Below are positions 55,136 through 64,000 of a DNA stretch of 64,000 nt, piece by piece. The DNA is from Pyxidicoccus trucidator (GTDB taxonomy: Bacteria > Myxococcota > Myxococcia > Myxococcales > Myxococcaceae), in contig NZ_JAAIXZ010000002.1 of the NCBI RefSeq assembly GCF_010894435.1, positions 124,001 through 188,000 on the forward strand. The letters run 5' to 3'. Under the pieces are notes generated by a model, which saw nothing but the letters and a program-made list of their open reading frames with translations, did not search any database and was not told where the DNA came from. A program made the translations under genes and the position numbers. Position 1 is the first letter of the stretch; each line of letters opens with the position of its first letter.

Positions 55136-56470
55136 GTGAAGTCCTTTGGTTTCGTCATCACGGAGCATGAGGGCCACCTCAACTCCACACTCTCGCTGGC
55201 GCGGATGCTGACCGCCCGAGGGCACCGGGTCTGCTACCTCGAAAGCAGCGACGGGGTGGGGGAATTTGTCCGACGCCAGGGGTTCTCATCCGTCGCAGCC
55301 CCGTTCCTACGTGACGCGCCTCGTCAGCCGCCCCCCAAGGGGCTCGGACCCATCGCGAGGTTGCGTCACGTGCGTCAGGCGGGCCGTGAGCGCATGCGCT
55401 CGCTCGAAGATATTCCCGGCCAGGTGGAGACGCTGCTGGGGCAGTTCCGGCCTGACCTGCTCGTCTTCGACCCATTCATCCTATGGCACTACATTCCGTT
55501 CTGGCGGCACCGAATCCCGGCGGTGGTGCTGAGCACCAAGCCGCTGCTGGACGAAGACCCGCTCGTTCCTCCCTACACCTCCGATGTCATCCCGGGCCCC
55601 TCCACCGCGCGCAGGCTCGCGGTGAGGCTCGCGTGGTGGCGCACGCGAGCGGAGTACCGCCGCTACCGGCTGTCGGCGCGCCTGTCGCGACTCGTCACGG
55701 GACATGGGACGATGAAGGAAGTGGAGCAGCTGGCCCGTCAGGCCGGCTTCCCGTTGGAGCAGGAGTGGGCCACGCGCCCGCTGGCGTTCGACTTCGCCCT
55801 GCGGAGCGTTCCGGAAGTCGTGCTGCACTCACGCGCCTACGACTTTCCCCGCGAGCGTCCGCTGCGCTCCAACGTGCACTATGTGGGGCCCTGCGTGGAC
55901 CAGACACGGAAGGAGAGCGACTTCGACTGGTCCACCCTCGAGCTGCGCCCGCGGCTGCTGCTGTGCTCGCTGGGCACGGTGCGGCAGGGACGCGACGCGG
56001 TCGGCATCGCCTTCCTCCGCCGGGTCATCGAAACGTTCAAGGATGCGCCGGACTTCTCGCTCATCGTCTCCGCGGGTGACGCCCAGCTCGCGGAGCAGCT
56101 TCAGCCTCCCGGAGTCCGGCACGTGCGGGTGGTTCGCTCCGTCCCCCAGCTCCAGGTGTTGCAGCGCTGTACCGCGATGATCACCCACGGCGGTTCGAGC
56201 TCCGTCAAGGAGTGCATCCTGTCCGGCGTGCCGATGCTCGTGTACCCGCTGCGTGCGGATCAGCCCGGCCACTCGGCGCGCGTCGTCTACCACGGCCTGG
56301 GCCTGCGCGGCTCCGTGAAGGACGACGACAGCGCGACCATCCGCGCCAACGTCGAGCGGCTGCTGGCCGACCCGCACATTCCCCAGCGGCTGGCGACGAT
56401 GCGGAGCCGGTTCTTGGAGGACGCGGAGGCCCCCGTCCGCTGTCTGGAGTCCTACGCGGGCTTGCGCTGA
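55136..56470 (+). CDS. GT-B glycosyltransferase of the UGT/MGT type
   Basis: A 444-residue glycosyltransferase. The N-terminal fold begins SFGFVITEHEGHLNSTLSLA, and the donor-binding domain has LLLCSLGTVRQGRD and the family signature ITHGGSSSVKECILSGVPML then YPLRADQPGHSARV (about 345-385). This family transfers sugars from UDP- or dTDP-sugars to natural products, including macrolides and peptides. Start GTG at 55136 with GGGAGGG five bases upstream. It is divergent from the tandem-repeat gene and its 3' end overlaps the FAD protein gene by 19 bases. Possible tailoring enzyme of either peptide product. Confidence 0.88.
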   Translation: MKSFGFVITEHEGHLNSTLSLARMLTARGHRVCYLESSDGVGEFVRRQGFSSVAAPFLRDAPRQPPPKGLGPIARLRHVRQAGRERMRSLEDIPGQVETLLGQFRPDLLVFDPFILWHYIPFWRHRIPAVVLSTKPLLDEDPLVPPYTSDVIPGPSTARRLAVRLAWWRTRAEYRRYRLSARLSRLVTGHGTMKEVEQLARQAGFPLEQEWATRPLAFDFALRSVPEVVLHSRAYDFPRERPLRSNVHYVGPCVDQTRKESDFDWSTLELRPRLLLCSLGTVRQGRDAVGIAFLRRVIETFKDAPDFSLIVSAGDAQLAEQLQPPGVRHVRVVRSVPQLQVLQRCTAMITHGGSSSVKECILSGVPMLVYPLRADQPGHSARVVYHGLGLRGSVKDDDSATIRANVERLLADPHIPQRLATMRSRFLEDAEAPVRCLESYAGLR

Positions 56471-58227
56471 GCGGCCGTGGCGCGGCCGTCCTCCTCGAGG
56501 AGCCGGGTGAGCTGCGCCATGCGCTGTCGGCCGATTCGACTGGAAATCTCTCCCACGATGCGTGGGGTGATTCTCGCGAGCGTGTGCAGGCCGTCCGACA
56601 GGGGATAGGCGCCGAGCGTCGGCGGGCCCAGGGTGAAGAATCCGCAAGGCCCGGGGGGCGGCTCGGCCGGCTCGCCGAAGGGGCCGCCCACGGGGATTTC
56701 ACACGTCGCCAGGTCGATGTGAACGCCCCCGGCATTGTAGAAGTAGCTCCCCCCGCGCTCGACGATGCGGGGCGCGCGCCTCGGGTCCTCCAGGGCGGCC
56801 CTGGCCAGGTCCGGCTCCAGGAACGGCACGAGCCGCGGGTGGAGCAGCCCCCGCTTGAAGAGGTTGCGCAGCAGCGGGTCCTCGGCCTCTTCCGCGTTGG
56901 GGCGCTGGCCGGTCGCCTGGACCAGCAGGTCGGCGCTCACGGTGCGCCTGTCCCCCGTGACGCTCGAGAATTGGACGCGGGGGCGCCCGCCGTCGTCGTC
57001 GATGCGGTAGTCCTCCCCCAGCCGCAGCAGCGACAGGAGCCCGGCACGTCGCAGCGCGATGAGCCGCTCGGCGTTGGCCAGGTTCATGGGCCGCAGATAG
57101 GCCAGCGCCAGCGTTCCGTGCCGGTCCAGCAGCTCGCGGTCCTCTCCCGGGTACAACGCGTAACAGTCCCGGAACATCTCGGTCTTCTGCCACAGCAGTG
57201 CCTGCCAGGGGATGAACCGCTGCTGCGCGAAGCTGGCGGAGGCCTCCCGGAAGTCTCGCTCGAAGCGGCTCAGCCCACGCCCGTCTCCCAGCGTGCACGC
57301 GAGCGCATCCAGGGCGCTGGCGGCATCCGGCTCACCCGCCCACCCCCGGGCGTCCGCCTGGGACAGCGCGCCCGACTCGCGCAGGTCCATCACCAGCAGG
57401 GCATGCACCTGGTCGAGCCGGATGAAGCCGTCCTGCTCCGTGGCGAGCTGCTCCAGCGTCTCCCAGGTGAAGTGGTGGTCATAATGCTGGCTGCCCAGCG
57501 GGTCTCCAAAGCCGAGGCTGATGCCATGGCCGGCCACCTTCGGCAGCCAGCCGCCGCGCGCCATCATCGTGAAGGTCGGCGGGCGCGCGTGCCCGGGCAC
57601 GTAATGGAGCACGCCCCCATGTCGCTCGAAGGCGCCATGCGCCACGGCGACGGAGACGACTGCGTCGGTGGCCGTCAGGCTGGCTCCTAGCAGCGCGATG
57701 TGCTCGCCGGGGGACACCGCCTGCTGCAGCGCCGCGGCGGGCCAGCAACTGGGAAGGTAGCGCGACGGGTGCAACCGCTCGGAGCGCGTCTCCCAGTGGC
57801 CGCTGGCCAGGATGGCGAAGTCGGCGGGTACGTGCGTTCCGTCCGACAGCGACAGGGTGAAGGTCCCATCCGGGTGCCGCTCCATGTCCGTCACGCGCGT
57901 GCCCGGCCGGAGCTGGACATCCACGCCAGCGCCGCGCAGCTCCGCCACGTGCTGGTGGAGCTCGGCCCGGAGCTGCTGCCCCTTGTCGAGCCGGCTCACG
58001 CCCTGGTTGGCCGCCAGGTTGTGGATGGGCAGGTTGAGGTCCGCGTGGTATGGCATCCCGACCCCGAGCTCCGCGCCCGCCTCCACCACGAGGATGGAGG
58101 CCGGCAGGAACGGGATGCTGTCGGCACACAGCCTGGCCAAGGCCTTGAGCAGGTACATCGCCGCGGGCCCGCCGCCAATGATGACCAACGTCTCGCGTAC
58201 TTCAACCCTGGGGTCCACGGTCGCCAT
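56452..58227 (-). CDS. FAD/NAD(P)-binding oxidoreductase (NAD_binding_9 type)
   Basis: A 591-residue flavoprotein. The FAD dinucleotide-binding motif is VIIGGGPAAMYLLKAL (residues 14-29); a second nucleotide motif is HIALLGASLTATDAVV. Segments such as GVGMPYHADLNLPIHNLAAN and LLVQATGQRPNAEEAED match the FAD-NAD(P)-binding family (PF13454), which includes proteins of N-hydroxylase-like fold with unassigned substrates. It lies 47 bases downstream of the DUF5916 gene on the same strand. N-hydroxylation or another oxidation in the cluster is possible but not shown. Confidence 0.82.
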   Translation of the reverse strand: MATVDPRVEVRETLVIIGGGPAAMYLLKALARLCADSIPFLPASILVVEAGAELGVGMPYHADLNLPIHNLAANQGVSRLDKGQQLRAELHQHVAELRGAGVDVQLRPGTRVTDMERHPDGTFTLSLSDGTHVPADFAILASGHWETRSERLHPSRYLPSCWPAAALQQAVSPGEHIALLGASLTATDAVVSVAVAHGAFERHGGVLHYVPGHARPPTFTMMARGGWLPKVAGHGISLGFGDPLGSQHYDHHFTWETLEQLATEQDGFIRLDQVHALLVMDLRESGALSQADARGWAGEPDAASALDALACTLGDGRGLSRFERDFREASASFAQQRFIPWQALLWQKTEMFRDCYALYPGEDRELLDRHGTLALAYLRPMNLANAERLIALRRAGLLSLLRLGEDYRIDDDGGRPRVQFSSVTGDRRTVSADLLVQATGQRPNAEEAEDPLLRNLFKRGLLHPRLVPFLEPDLARAALEDPRRAPRIVERGGSYFYNAGGVHIDLATCEIPVGGPFGEPAEPPPGPCGFFTLGPPTLGAYPLSDGLHTLARITPRIVGEISSRIGRQRMAQLTRLLEEDGRATAAQRKPA

Positions 58228-58274
58228 GGTCGGAGGTGCTCAGCAGCGGGAGGACTTGGCGCGGGCGGCGGGCA

Positions 58275-60836
58275 TCAGGCGCTCCACCAGTAGGACCACT
58301 TGAGCAGCACCACATCGGTCGCGGGACCAGGCCCGAGCCGCTCGGGCAGCAGGGTCCTGGGGGGGGAGCGGTCCTCCAGGAAGGGCGCGCTGGTCCGGGC
58401 GTGCGTGTAGACGAGGTAGAACATCGAGCCCAGGCGGTACTCCCACCGCAGCACGGCGTTGAGGTTGAGCTGGGTGTCCTGCACGTCCGGCAGCGACCCG
58501 GTGTAGTCGAGCGGCGCCAGGCTGCCGAGCCGGATGCGCCCGCCGTCGGGCGCGGCCTGGGTGAAGTTCGAGTACCGCTCGTAGGAGGTGAAGAGCTGGG
58601 CGAAGGCCTGCAGCGTGATTTGTGGGGTGAAGACGACCGTCTGCCGTAGCGTCATGCTGATGTAGTTGGACTGGAGATCGCCGAAAAGGTACGCGCCGTC
58701 GGTCAGCTCATCCACCCAGCGGGGGCCGTTCTCGGTGCGGTCATTCTCCACCGCCAGGGTGGTGGTGAAGCTGGGCGACGGCTGGAACAGCAGGTTGCCG
58801 CCCAGCGTCCACCCGAGCCCGCCCGTGCTGGCGCCGCGCGAGAACCGGTAGCCCGCGGCCGTGTAGACGCCGCCCGACAGCATGCGGCTGCGGTTGGTCC
58901 GCGTGGAGATGACGCCGTAGACGCGCGGGGGGCGCTCGAACGCCACCCCCGACCGGGCGATTTCCCGCACGTCGTTGACGTCCTGCTCGAAGCCCGCGTT
59001 GACGCCGACGAACTGGAAGTTGGGCAGCGTCATCGAGCCACCGACGGTCGTTCCCGCGGTGCGTATCAGCCCCCGGCCGTCCGTCGTCCAGCTCGTGAAG
59101 CCATTCAGGTCCATACGGGCCGACAGCAGGGACCCCATCCCGTTGGGGCGCACGTAGGAAACGCCCACGTCCGCGCGCTGCTCGTTCTGGGTTCGCAGGA
59201 AGCCGGTGGCATTGAGCTCCAGCTTCGGCGAGGCGTAGCGGTACGCGGTGTTGAAGCGCCAGGGCCCACCGCCCTGCTTGCCCGCCTTCACGTACATGCC
59301 ATAGCCGAAGTCGCCGCGATTCAGCACCGTGCCGTCCTGGAGCGTGCTCGACGGGACGCCGCCCACAATCTGTGAGCCATCCACCTGCCCGAGCACGCCC
59401 CACGCGCCATCCGCCGTGCGCAGGTTCCAGTCCAGCGCCGCCGCGTTGCCGCCGCGCGTGCCACACCCGGCCGGCCGGGTGGGCTGCTCGAGGTCCTCCT
59501 CCGTGCACGGCGAGGTGAGCGGCACGGCCGAGGTGACCATTCCGCCCACTGTGGAGTTGGTCGCCACGTCACCGCGCAGCACCGCGGCGAAGTAGTTGGT
59601 GGTGGCCACCGGGCGCGTCGGCAGCTCGCTCCCGGGCCCCAGGTGCAGGGGCCGCTCGAGGTTGTAGCGCAGCCGCGAGCCCGGCGCGTCCTCGGAGGCG
59701 GTGGGATCGTAGGCGTTGCTGACGAGGGTGTTCAGGATGCCAATTTCCAGCTTGTCCGAGACGCGGCCCACCATCTTCACCGCTCCCAGGATGGGCGCCT
59801 GGGAGCCGATACGGCGCGAATAGAAGAGCTGGTGGGGCGCGTCCTCTCCCACCGGCTCGAAGATATCCAGGCCCTGGGTGAAGAAGGGGCGCCTCTCCTG
59901 GAAGAAGAGCTCGAAGTTGGTGAGGTTGAGGACGATGTTGTCCGCCTCCACCTGCCCGAAGTCCGGATTGAGGGTCGCCGTGAGGTTGATCGACTGGGTC
60001 AGCATGGCGCGCAGGTCCAGGCCCAGGTCGAACGTGGGCTCTGTCAGGCGGGGCTGGGGCCGCGAGGCATCCGAGTACTGAGGCCGCATGGCCGCGCGCG
60101 TCGCCAGGTAGGGCACCAGCTCGATCTGCCGACGGTCCTCCAGGTTCCGCAGCCCGGTCAGATGGCCGAACTTCGAAACGAAGACATTGGCATCCCGTGG
60201 GATGCGTACCGAGTGAATCTCCTCGTTCCTGCGCGCGATGAAGCGCTGGACCATGAACCCCCAGGTCTGGACGGGGGCGCTCTGCAGGCGCAGCGCGCGC
60301 AGCGGAATGGCCAACTCGGCGGACCAGCCATCCGGGAGCTCGACGGTGCGAGCGTCCCACACGGCATCCCAGTCCGACGTCTCCTGGTAGTCACCAAACA
60401 GGAGCAGGTCGCTGAGCACGCCCGAGGCATTGACGATGAACCTGTAACCCGAGCGGTGATTGTGCGAGGGGTCGATGTTGATGGCGACGTAGTCCGAGAC
60501 GGGCTGGCTGTCGCGGCGTCCGAGCTGGCGGTTGACCAGCGCTGGCTGCGAGTCCTGGCAACGAATGCCGACGTAGAGGAAATCGTCGTCGAAGAGGATC
60601 CGGGCTTCGGTGGCTTCGGTGGGCGCGCCGCCCTGCTGGGGATAGTGCTGGACGAAGTCCCGGAAGGGAGTCGCGCTGGCCCACACCTCTTCATCCAGGC
60701 GCCCATCCAACTTCGGTGCAGTGGAGACGCGAACCGACTGGATTTCCTGCGGGGACTCGGCTCCCTCTTCCGCCGCCAGAGCGCCTGTGGACAATGCCAG
60801 TGCCCCAACGACCCAAGTACTCACCGAACGCAACAT
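58275..60836 (-). CDS. DUF5916 outer-membrane protein with CBM9-like N-terminus
   Basis: An 853-residue exported protein. A signal peptide ends near ALSTGALAAEE; residues about 35-215 are a CBM9-like domain (VSTAPKLDGRLDEEVW, ILFDDDFLYVGIRCQDSQ), and the rest (DUF5916) has the marker FGQVEADNIVLNLTNFELFF, ERRPFFTQGLDIF, then amphipathic strands ending in YKLG-like terminal barrel sequence (VLLKWSYWWSA, final aromatic-rich strand). Such proteins are outer-membrane barrels of unknown transport role, abundant in predatory bacteria. It may be unrelated to the NRPS cluster. Confidence 0.88.
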   Translation of the reverse strand: MLRSVSTWVVGALALSTGALAAEEGAESPQEIQSVRVSTAPKLDGRLDEEVWASATPFRDFVQHYPQQGGAPTEATEARILFDDDFLYVGIRCQDSQPALVNRQLGRRDSQPVSDYVAINIDPSHNHRSGYRFIVNASGVLSDLLLFGDYQETSDWDAVWDARTVELPDGWSAELAIPLRALRLQSAPVQTWGFMVQRFIARRNEEIHSVRIPRDANVFVSKFGHLTGLRNLEDRRQIELVPYLATRAAMRPQYSDASRPQPRLTEPTFDLGLDLRAMLTQSINLTATLNPDFGQVEADNIVLNLTNFELFFQERRPFFTQGLDIFEPVGEDAPHQLFYSRRIGSQAPILGAVKMVGRVSDKLEIGILNTLVSNAYDPTASEDAPGSRLRYNLERPLHLGPGSELPTRPVATTNYFAAVLRGDVATNSTVGGMVTSAVPLTSPCTEEDLEQPTRPAGCGTRGGNAAALDWNLRTADGAWGVLGQVDGSQIVGGVPSSTLQDGTVLNRGDFGYGMYVKAGKQGGGPWRFNTAYRYASPKLELNATGFLRTQNEQRADVGVSYVRPNGMGSLLSARMDLNGFTSWTTDGRGLIRTAGTTVGGSMTLPNFQFVGVNAGFEQDVNDVREIARSGVAFERPPRVYGVISTRTNRSRMLSGGVYTAAGYRFSRGASTGGLGWTLGGNLLFQPSPSFTTTLAVENDRTENGPRWVDELTDGAYLFGDLQSNYISMTLRQTVVFTPQITLQAFAQLFTSYERYSNFTQAAPDGGRIRLGSLAPLDYTGSLPDVQDTQLNLNAVLRWEYRLGSMFYLVYTHARTSAPFLEDRSPPRTLLPERLGPGPATDVVLLKWSYWWSA

Positions 60837-60998
60837 GTCCCTGTCGACGCCTCCGTTAGTTGTCGGCGTCTGTCTAACATGAAGCCAGGCACTGGCCTAT
60901 CTCGTGGTAGGCCGCCTGGCGTCCGGCTGGAGGAGCTGCGGGGAGGGCTCGTGGCACCGGGAGCCCCCGGCCCCGTGTCGTCAGGGGCCGGCTTCAAC

Positions 60999-62213
60999 TC
61001 AAGAGGGCGCGCCCGGGCTCGGGCCACTTCCCGGGCCTGACTGCGCATCCTCTTTCGGCGGCGGAGGCGGCACGCCCTTCCCGGCGGGCGCCACCACCCG
61101 TACCTCGGTCCTGTCGTCCAGCGCGAGCCCGTCGCCCTTGGGCTCCGTCTCCGTCACCGAGATGACGTCGCCGCGGTTGAGCTGCATGAAGCGCTCGTTG
61201 CGCTCGTTGCGATGCCGCTCCTGCATCGCCAGGCCCACGCGCCCTTCCGGGCCGCAGCCGATGTAGCGCTTGCGTCCCTTGCCCTCCAGCGGCTCGGAGA
61301 CGATGCGGAACAGCCGCCCCGGCGTCAGCTCCGGCCAGGCTTCGCCCTTCGGTGCCAGCACGAGGTAGCTCATCTTGAGCGCCTCCTTGTGCAGGCTCGC
61401 CGCGCGCGCCAATTCCTCCACCACCTTGGGCATGGGCCAGGGCCGCTCCGCGTGGCACCAGTCGGTCTCCTTCACCAGCGCCGGGCACGCGCCCCGGTAC
61501 ATGCACGGCGCGCGCACCGCGTAGCCGCGCTCCACCATGGCGTCGCGCACGTGCAGCAGCCCCCGGCTCGTCTCGCGCAGCGCGGGCTCCATGACGAGCA
61601 GGCTGCCGCCGCGCTTCACCTTCGCCAGCGCGGCCTCCAGCAGCGCCGCGCGCGGGGCCGTGGCGGACTCGCCGGTGCCGTACAGCTCGTTGATGACGTG
61701 GCCCATCGTAATCAGGTCGAAGTTGCCCTCCGGCAGGGCGGCGCCCTTCTTCGTCGGGTCCCAGTCGCGCGTGGCCAGCGCCTCGCCGGCCTCGGTGGCC
61801 AGGCTGCGCGCCAGGTTGAGGGCGGCCTTGCTGCGGTCCGCGGCCGTCACCTCGCCCGCGCCCGCGTCCATGGCGGCGAATGCCACCGGGCCCGGGCCGC
61901 TGCCCAGGTCGAGCACCTGCCGGGGGCGGTTGGGCAGCTCGCCCAGCACCTGCCGCGCCTGCGCATAGGACACGGGCCAGTAGAAGAGCAGGTAGGCGCC
62001 CAGCAGGCGCGGGTCGTCCATGTACCGCGCGCCGGCGAGCTGCCGCTCCCGCGTGAGGCCGAGGGAGAGCTGCCGGACGCCCGCGCCCACCTCCTTCACC
62101 TCCTGGGGGGTGAGGCGTGTCTCGGGCCCGTCGCCCTTGCCGCGCGAGGCTCGCCACACGGCGATGAGCCTCGGCATCCACCGCTCCAGGTCCTTGCTGT
62201 ACGCGTTGCTCAT
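60999..62213 (-). CDS. Rsm22-type small ribosomal subunit methyltransferase
   Basis: A 404-residue SAM methyltransferase of the Rsm22 family. SAM motif I is VLDLGSGPGPVAFAAMDAG, then VTAADRSKAALNLA and DLITMGHVINELYG. A cysteine-rich segment, CMYRGACPALVKETDWCHAE, fits the metal-binding motif of the family, followed by SYLVLAPKGEAW and RYIGCGPEGR. ATG at 62213 with GAAGG seven bases upstream; a longer in-frame start at 62258 is unlikely. The tail is Pro/Gly-rich. Divergent from the damaged ABC gene; this pair is duplicated at 20.9 kb. Confidence 0.88.
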   Translation of the reverse strand: MSNAYSKDLERWMPRLIAVWRASRGKGDGPETRLTPQEVKEVGAGVRQLSLGLTRERQLAGARYMDDPRLLGAYLLFYWPVSYAQARQVLGELPNRPRQVLDLGSGPGPVAFAAMDAGAGEVTAADRSKAALNLARSLATEAGEALATRDWDPTKKGAALPEGNFDLITMGHVINELYGTGESATAPRAALLEAALAKVKRGGSLLVMEPALRETSRGLLHVRDAMVERGYAVRAPCMYRGACPALVKETDWCHAERPWPMPKVVEELARAASLHKEALKMSYLVLAPKGEAWPELTPGRLFRIVSEPLEGKGRKRYIGCGPEGRVGLAMQERHRNERNERFMQLNRGDVISVTETEPKGDGLALDDRTEVRVVAPAGKGVPPPPPKEDAQSGPGSGPSPGAPS

Positions 62214-62336
62214 CCGGCCAAACCTTCGACTGTGGGGCCGCCTCCCGGGGGCGGCCACGTCAACCCGTTGTCATCCCGCCAAGGCTTCGACTGCGAGGTC
62301 GCCACCCGGGAGCGACCGCGTTAAACCCTGGCCTAC

Positions 62337-62753
62337 ATGATTTCCGTCCGCGGCCTGCGCAAGCACTACAAAGTCCACAAGCGCCCGCCGGGCCTGAAGG
62401 CGGCCCTTCGCTCGCTCGTCCACCGGACCTACACCACTGCGAAGGCCGTGGACGGTATTTCGTTCGACATCCGTCCCGGCGAGCGCGTGGGCTTCCTGGG
62501 CCCCAACGGCGCCGGGAAGACGACGACGCTCAAGGGCCGGGTGGTGACGCACGAGGCGGGCACCGCGGTGCTCCAGGTGCCGCAGGAGGCCGTGAATGCC
62601 ACCATCTCCCGCGCGCTGGCGGGGCTGCCGGTGACGGACCTCACGGTGGAGAACGCGCCGCTGGAGGAGGTCATGAGCGAGCTGTTCGCGGAGAACAAGG
62701 CGCGCCGGGTGGCGGCCGCCGGGGCCACCGCGGGAGCGCCGGTGCCGGCATGA
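62337..62753 (+). pseudogene. ABC ATPase gene with a 606-bp in-frame internal deletion
   Basis: The 138-residue product matches the N-terminus of the intact ATPase through Walker A ([12 protein letters not shown]) and then jumps directly to [20 protein letters not shown]. Relative to the left copy, bases equivalent to 21250-21855 are gone (202 codons), taking the Q loop, signature, Walker B and switch His. It cannot hydrolyse ATP as an ABC subunit. The frame and the ATGA overlap with the permease are preserved, so translation of the permease may still be coupled to it. Confidence 0.92.
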
Positions 62754-63553
62754 GCCTGCGCACCACGCTGCGTGCCATGCCCACGCTGCTGCGGGTGGGC
62801 TTCGCCGAGGCGGTGGCCTACCGCGCGGAGATGCTCATCTGGGTGCTGTCCACGACCATGCCGCTGGTCAACATGGTGCTCTGGATGGCGGTGGCGCGCA
62901 CCGCGCCGGTGGGCCGCTTCGGGCAGGCGGACTTCGTGGGCTACTTCCTGGCCACCTTCGCGGTGCGCCAGCTCACCAGCTCCTGGGCCGCGTGGCTCAT
63001 CAACTGGGAGGTGCGGCAGGGGACGCTGGCCATGCGCCTGTTGCGTCCCATCTCCCCGCTGTGGGCGTACGCGGCGGAGAATGTCGCCGGCTTCCCCATG
63101 CGCCTGCTGGTGGCCGTGCCGGTGATGGTGCTCAGCGTGGTGCTGGTGGGAAGCAGTGCGGTGCCGCGGCACGCGTGGCAGTGGGGGTTCTTCGTGCTGG
63201 CGGTGCTGGGCGGGTGGGCCATCTCCTTCCTGGCCAACGTCACCATCGGCGCGCTGAGCTTCTTCCTGGGCAGCAGCCAGAAGGTGATGGAGGTGTGGAT
63301 GGTCCTCTTCTTCGTCTGCTCCGGCTACATGTACCCGGTGGAGCTGCTGCCGGCGGGCCTGCGCACCCTCATCGACTGGCTGCCGTTCCGCTACCAGATT
63401 GGCTTCCCGGTGGAGCTGATGACGGGCGCGCACGACTGGCGCGAGGCGCTGGCGCTCCTGGGCGCGCAGTGGACCTGGGTGGCGCTGCTGGGCGTGTTGA
63501 CTGTCTTCGTGTGGAAGCAGGGCGTGAAGCGCTTCGCGGCGTTTGGAGGGTAG
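62750..63553 (+). CDS. ABC-2 family permease, second copy of permease 1
   Basis: A 267-residue permease differing from the 22071-22874 product at about 21 positions, mostly conservative changes within helices. All six hydrophobic segments are intact. Its ATPase partner is destroyed and no second permease follows, so it can only function with the left-hand ATPase, if at all. The lack of frameshifts suggests recent duplication or continued selection. Confidence 0.9.
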   Translation: MSLRTTLRAMPTLLRVGFAEAVAYRAEMLIWVLSTTMPLVNMVLWMAVARTAPVGRFGQADFVGYFLATFAVRQLTSSWAAWLINWEVRQGTLAMRLLRPISPLWAYAAENVAGFPMRLLVAVPVMVLSVVLVGSSAVPRHAWQWGFFVLAVLGGWAISFLANVTIGALSFFLGSSQKVMEVWMVLFFVCSGYMYPVELLPAGLRTLIDWLPFRYQIGFPVELMTGAHDWREALALLGAQWTWVALLGVLTVFVWKQGVKRFAAFGG

Positions 63554-63748
63554 GGGGCTGGGTGGGCTCCGTCTCCCGGTGAACGCTTGCCTGCCCTCTG
63601 AGGCCGGGTTTTCCCGGACCCAGTCGGGGACAAGTGTCCACTGGCGACCTGTGGAATGGCCTCAAGTACGCTGTATGCGGTAAAGGCCGCCAGGCGTGGA
63701 CCCCCGTCCGCGTACTACCCCCCCAAGTCGCAAGAGGACTCCCTCCCC

Positions 63749-64000
63749 ATGAATGGACCTGTTGGGTTCGGCCGGTTGGCCGCGCTCGTGTTGACGCTCG
63801 CCGTAGCGGGCTGTTCACACGAGGATTTTGCAGAGGCGCTGCATGAGGCGGCGTCTCCCTCGCGCCTGGAAGAAGGCTCTGTCCCCGCCTGGTCGGCGAC
63901 CGCCAGCATGTCCACGCAGCGGGTGGACCACACCGCCACGCTGCTGCCCTCGGGCGCGGTGCTGGTGGCCGGCGGGCAGTCCGCCACCGCGGAGATGTAT
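63749..64000 (+). CDS. Kelch-repeat-type lipoprotein (5' part, runs off the window)
   Basis: The ATG at 63749 opens a lipoprotein signal (LVLTLAVAGCS, Cys at residue 21). After a short linker, HTATLLPSGAVLVAGGQS is the typical start of the kelch-like repeats found in many myxobacterial surface lipoproteins. GAGG lies about 12 bases upstream. The frame is open for 84 codons to the end of the window. Confidence 0.75.
   Translation, partial: MNGPVGFGRLAALVLTLAVAGCSHEDFAEALHEAASPSRLEEGSVPAWSATASMSTQRVDHTATLLPSGAVLVAGGQSATAEMY

Larger units (their letters stand above)
61953..63553. repeat. Right copy of the duplicated rsm22-ABC exporter locus
   Basis: Direct repeat of 20859-22874. Here the Rsm22 5' end is complete, the ATPase has lost 606 bp, permease 1 is intact, and permease 2 is absent: homology ends at the permease stop, after which unrelated sequence leads to a kelch-type gene. 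Confidence 0.9.

Noticed and set aside
54057..55139. A plus-strand repeat protein (MAAPLLCFFGSRF units)
   Set aside because: It has no RBS or leader; the minus-strand reading has an AAGGAG start and synonymous drift in its own frame.

Overview
The window is very GC-rich (about 70%), densely coded and typical of a fruiting myxobacterium of the Myxococcaceae (Myxococcus, Corallococcus or Pyxidicoccus type). The signs are an RCC1-repeat lipoprotein with a MopE-type metal-binding tail, a kelch-type lipoprotein, a PilZ domain of the Myxococcus paralogue type (TIGR02266-like), many sensor kinases, a CsgA-like short-chain dehydrogenase and a large NRPS operon. The genus is an inference from gene content; there is no rRNA or tRNA gene to anchor it.

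Left part (1-20.9 kb): ordinary chromosomal genes. These are two secreted lipoproteins, a helical sensor-like protein, a GTGA-coupled operon of a PhnD-like binding lipoprotein and a PAS/GAF histidine kinase, a 1118-residue Ala-rich helical protein with a clear terminator, an amidohydrolase with its TetR regulator and a 15-bp operator palindrome, a soluble histidine kinase, a 36-residue membrane peptide, a receiver protein coupled to a GYF/J-like/PilZ protein, an M20 peptidase, a DUF697 protein and a proline iminopeptidase.

The central region (about 24.5-61 kb) is accessory and biosynthetic. It lies between two direct copies of one locus: a relic of an Rsm22-type methyltransferase plus an intact ABC-2 exporter operon at 20.9-23.7 kb, and an intact Rsm22 gene plus a gutted ATPase and one permease at 61.0-63.6 kb. 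Inside is a minus-strand operon (50.6 down to 26.3 kb): an NRPS loading protein (formyltransferase, half condensation domain, adenylation domain), a multimodular NRPS, a second NRPS ending in a thioesterase, a SAM methyltransferase, a fold-type-II PLP enzyme, a stand-alone formyltransferase/half-condensation protein and a PhyH-type oxygenase. A cupin_8 oxygenase and a CsgA-like dehydrogenase follow on the plus strand. Read in order, the assembly line is F-C(half)-A-PCP / C-A-PCP / C-A-PCP-E / C-A-PCP-E(defective) / C-A-PCP-TE, a five-residue N-formyl peptide. A single TAG codon in the A8 motif of the loading adenylation domain splits the first megasynthase into two reading frames.

Next to the NRPS genes is a separate module that I consider the most unusual feature. 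A small gene encodes 21 perfect 13-residue tandem units (consensus QSNGAAMNLLPKK) between a short leader and a tail. An ATP-grasp protein follows it on the same strand, and an oligopeptidase B-like protease, expected to cut after basic residues, is convergent. A GT-B glycosyltransferase and an FAD protein lie beside it. This resembles a multicore ribosomal-peptide system, possibly one in which an ATP-grasp ligase joins ribosomal peptide to another moiety as in pheganomycin biosynthesis. The comparison is inference; the gene order, the repeat structure and the absence of acidic residues in the units are read directly.

The right end holds an outer-membrane DUF5916 protein, the intact Rsm22-type gene, the decayed second ABC locus and the start of a kelch-type lipoprotein that runs off the window.
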